From Planctomycetota bacterium (GTDB lineage: Bacteria > Planctomycetota > UBA1135 > GCA-002686595): DNA of 8,085 nucleotides. The notes beneath the pieces were generated by a model. The model made no database searches and had not been told where the DNA came from. It worked only from the letters and a program-made list of their open reading frames with translations. The position numbers and the translations under genes are program-made. Below, one piece after another: positions 6,773 through 8,085 of the stretch. Within the stretch, counting starts at the first letter, position 1. Every line of letters starts with the position of its first letter. The stretch covers positions 1 through 8,085 of the forward strand of contig WTJQ01000101.1 of the NCBI GenBank assembly GCA_011524785.1, read 5' to 3'.

Positions 6773-7177
6773 GTGTTCTGGCCGCTCCTCGATCGACTGG
6801 GCCAGGCCCCCGAGGGCCTGGTCGTGGCCGGGGCCTTCCTGCTGCTGGGGGCGTATGGGCTCGTGCGGCTCCTGCGCCTGCGGGCCGATGGCGAGGAGGG
6901 GGCACGCGCCGTGGGCCCACGCCTCGTCGTGGCCGCAGCGCTCCCGGTCTACGTGCTCGGGACCTTCCTCGGCACCCTCCAGGTCGACCGCACCGCGATC
7001 TTCGAGGACGGCTACATCGGCATCGCCTGCCTCGGCGTGCCCCTGCTGCTGCTGGTGCTCCTCGGCCGGGGACGCGGCGGTGCCGGCGCCCGGGCGGGGC
7101 TCGCCTTCAGCGCGGTGGCCGCGGCGGCCGCCGTCGTGCACCTGTGGCTCGTCGCGATCGCGAGCGCGAGCGTCTGA
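6773..7177 (+). CDS. Small four-helix integral membrane protein, unknown function
   Basis: Starting at GTG 6773 this encodes 134 residues with four likely transmembrane segments at about 14-36, 50-68, 80-97 and 108-130. Two basic or charged stretches (VRLLRLRADGEEGAR and GRGRGGAGAR) lie between helices 1-2 and 3-4. By the positive-inside rule these would face the cytoplasm, leaving the loop FEDGYIG and its flanks outside. I do not recognise a family and see no catalytic motif. The alternation of hydrophobic segments with charged loops, plus a clear stop 54 nt before the next gene on the same strand, supports a real gene. It may be co-oriented by chance with the esterase that follows, which seems to have its own promoter. 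A longer antisense-type open frame covers the same bases but has no protein-like character. Confidence 0.7.
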   Translation: MFWPLLDRLGQAPEGLVVAGAFLLLGAYGLVRLLRLRADGEEGARAVGPRLVVAAALPVYVLGTFLGTLQVDRTAIFEDGYIGIACLGVPLLLLVLLGRGRGGAGARAGLAFSAVAAAAAVVHLWLVAIASASV

Positions 7178-7231
7178 GGGAGCGGGCGACGCGACCTGTG
7201 CGGCCATCGGCGGCCGCGCTAGGGTCCAGGC
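7178..7231 (+). other. 54-nt spacer with weak hairpin upstream of esterase gene
   Basis: The spacer holds a 6-bp stem with a 6-nt loop, GCGGCC (7200-7205) and GGCCGC (7212-7217), with no T tract behind it. It could weaken read-through from the membrane-protein gene but is not a clear terminator. The TAGGGT hexamer lies just downstream of it. Confidence 0.25.
7220..7225 (+). promoter_or_regulatory. -10-like TAGGGT for the esterase gene
   Basis: TAGGGT is followed by exactly 6 nt and the ATG at 7232, so the predicted first transcribed base is the A of ATG. This is the same geometry as the hydrolase gene on the other strand. The AGGG within it could instead act as a weak Shine-Dalgarno site, at a distance of about 7 nt from the start. 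Confidence 0.45.
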
Positions 7232-8085
7232 ATGGCTCTCCCTGGACTGACCCTGCCCGTAGCCCTGCTCGCCCTCTGTCTCGGAGCTCCGGCGGGCGAT
7301 CCCGCGGACCAGCCGCTCGAGCTCCTGCTCTGGCCCGACGGCACTCCTGGCGCTCCGGCCGCGCCCGCTCCCGAGGAGGTCACCGGCGCCGAGAAGGGGG
7401 ACCGTCACGTGCGCAACGTGCACGCGCCGAGCATCACCGTGTACCAGCCGGCGGCTGACACGAAGGGACGTCCGGCGCTGATCGTCGCTCCCGGCGGCGG
7501 CTACGGCGTCCTGGCGCTGGACAAGGAGGGCCATGACGTCGCGCGCTGGCTCGCGGAGCAGGGCGTGGTCGGCGTCGTGCTCAAGTACCGGCTGCCTCGT
7601 CCAGAGGGACACGTCTATGGCCACGAGGCGCCCCTCGCCGACGCAGGGCGCGCGCTCTCCCTCGTGCGGGCCAACGCCGAGGCCTGGGGCGTGGATCCCG
7701 GGCGCGTGGGGATCATGGGGTTCTCCGCGGGCGGCCACCTGGCGGCCAGCGCGTCCGTGCAGCTGAAGGAGGGGGGGCCGGACTTCACGGCGCTGATCTA
7801 CCCCGTGGTCAGCTTCCTACCCGGGATCGGTCACGACGGCTCGCGCAACAACCTGCTGGGAACCGACGCCCCGGAGGAGCTGGTGCGGCGCTTCTCGAGC
7901 GAGCTGCAGGTCACGAAGGACACGCCGCCCGCCTTCCTGGTCCACACCGCCGACGACTGGGTGCGTCCCGTCAACTCCCTGCGCTACGCGAGCGCTTTGC
8001 AGGAGGCGGGGATCCGCGCCGAGCTGCACCTCTTCCACGAGGGCGGGCACGGCTACGGCATGCGGCGCCCCGACCTGCCCGTGGG
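7232..8085 (+). CDS. Secreted alpha/beta-hydrolase, BD-FAE/acetyl-xylan-esterase-like, 3' end cut by window edge
   Basis: The visible part is 284 codons and two bases of the next. Residues 1-21 form a signal peptide (hydrophobic LPVALLALCLG, then an APA-type cleavage site), so the enzyme is exported. The fold is the BD-FAE/alpha-beta hydrolase-3 group that includes acetyl-xylan and feruloyl esterases. Visible motifs are the oxyanion-hole strand VAPGGGY (85-91), YRLP (119-122), the nucleophile elbow GFSAGGH with Ser165, HTADDWVRPVNSL with the acidic residue (Asp241 or 242), and GGHGYG with His273. All three catalytic residues are present and the protein is nearly complete, with probably only a short C-terminal tail missing. 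It should hydrolyse ester side groups such as acetyl from polysaccharides in the periplasm or outside. It sits near the divergent three-module esterase, which suggests a shared polysaccharide-degrading role, although separate promoters are likely. The Cys in the signal peptide lacks a proper lipobox. Confidence 0.9.
   Translation, partial: MALPGLTLPVALLALCLGAPAGDPADQPLELLLWPDGTPGAPAAPAPEEVTGAEKGDRHVRNVHAPSITVYQPAADTKGRPALIVAPGGGYGVLALDKEGHDVARWLAEQGVVGVVLKYRLPRPEGHVYGHEAPLADAGRALSLVRANAEAWGVDPGRVGIMGFSAGGHLAASASVQLKEGGPDFTALIYPVVSFLPGIGHDGSRNNLLGTDAPEELVRRFSSELQVTKDTPPAFLVHTADDWVRPVNSLRYASALQEAGIRAELHLFHEGGHGYGMRRPDLPV

Noticed and set aside
7200..7217. Hairpin GCGGCC...GGCCGC as an intrinsic terminator
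   Set aside because: The stem is only 6 bp and no T tract follows; kept only as a note in the spacer entry.
7232..7300. Esterase as a lipoprotein through the Cys in its signal peptide
   Set aside because: The residues before the Cys (LLAL) do not fit the lipobox, which needs Gly, Ala or Ser at -1; an APA cleavage site fits better.
3973..7458. Open frame of 1161 codons on the plus strand across the three-module hydrolase
   Set aside because: It is antisense to a gene with three clear enzyme modules and crosses the divergent promoter. Its translation is low-complexity Arg/Gly/Ala/Pro/Val sequence, the expected shadow of high-GC3 coding DNA.
5486..7738. Open frame of 750 codons on the minus strand
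   Set aside because: It overlaps the hydrolase, the membrane-protein gene and the esterase in the wrong frame and has no recognisable domain.

Overview
The window is very GC-rich (about 70% or more by eye) and densely coded, with strong G/C bias at third codon positions. That bias leaves long open frames on the antisense strands, which are shadows. One gene carries a 3-keto-disaccharide hydrolase (DUF1080) domain joined to a SASA-type carbohydrate esterase. These families are expanded in Planctomycetota and Verrucomicrobiota, so a high-GC planctomycete-like marine or freshwater bacterium is my best guess. This is an inference from families and composition; there is no rRNA or marker gene here.

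Left part, 1-3861: a surface-glycan biosynthesis locus. Three minus-strand genes run 2648 to 1449 (GT92-like glycosyltransferase), 1465 to 632 (GT25-family glycosyltransferase) and 648 to beyond base 1 (TupA-like ATP-grasp enzyme, cut by the window edge). Both junctions overlap by exactly 17 nt, so this looks like one translationally coupled operon. A fourth, GT-A fold (GT2-like) glycosyltransferase at 2878-3861 is divergent from it across a 229-nt gap. Together they suggest assembly and modification of an extracellular or capsular polysaccharide, with the ATP-grasp enzyme perhaps adding an amide-linked group.

Right part, 3892-8085: secreted carbohydrate breakdown. A 919-residue exported protein on the minus strand joins three catalytic modules: DUF1080, an alpha/beta-hydrolase and a SASA esterase that holds an apparent beta-sandwich insert. 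It is divergent from a small four-helix membrane protein of unknown function (6773-7177). That is followed by a secreted BD-FAE/acetyl-xylan-esterase-like alpha/beta-hydrolase (7232 to the window end, truncated). The two halves meet as a convergent gene pair separated by only 30 nt.

The most notable signals are the three-enzyme fusion and a promoter pattern in the right half. All three gene starts there carry a TANNNT hexamer placed so that transcription would begin at or within 1 nt of the start codon, and none has a clear Shine-Dalgarno site. This suggests leaderless mRNAs. In contrast, the GT25 gene in the left operon has a strong AGGAGG site that fixes an unusual TTG start.

I see no RNA genes, mobile elements, CRISPR arrays or stretches over 300 nt without a gene.
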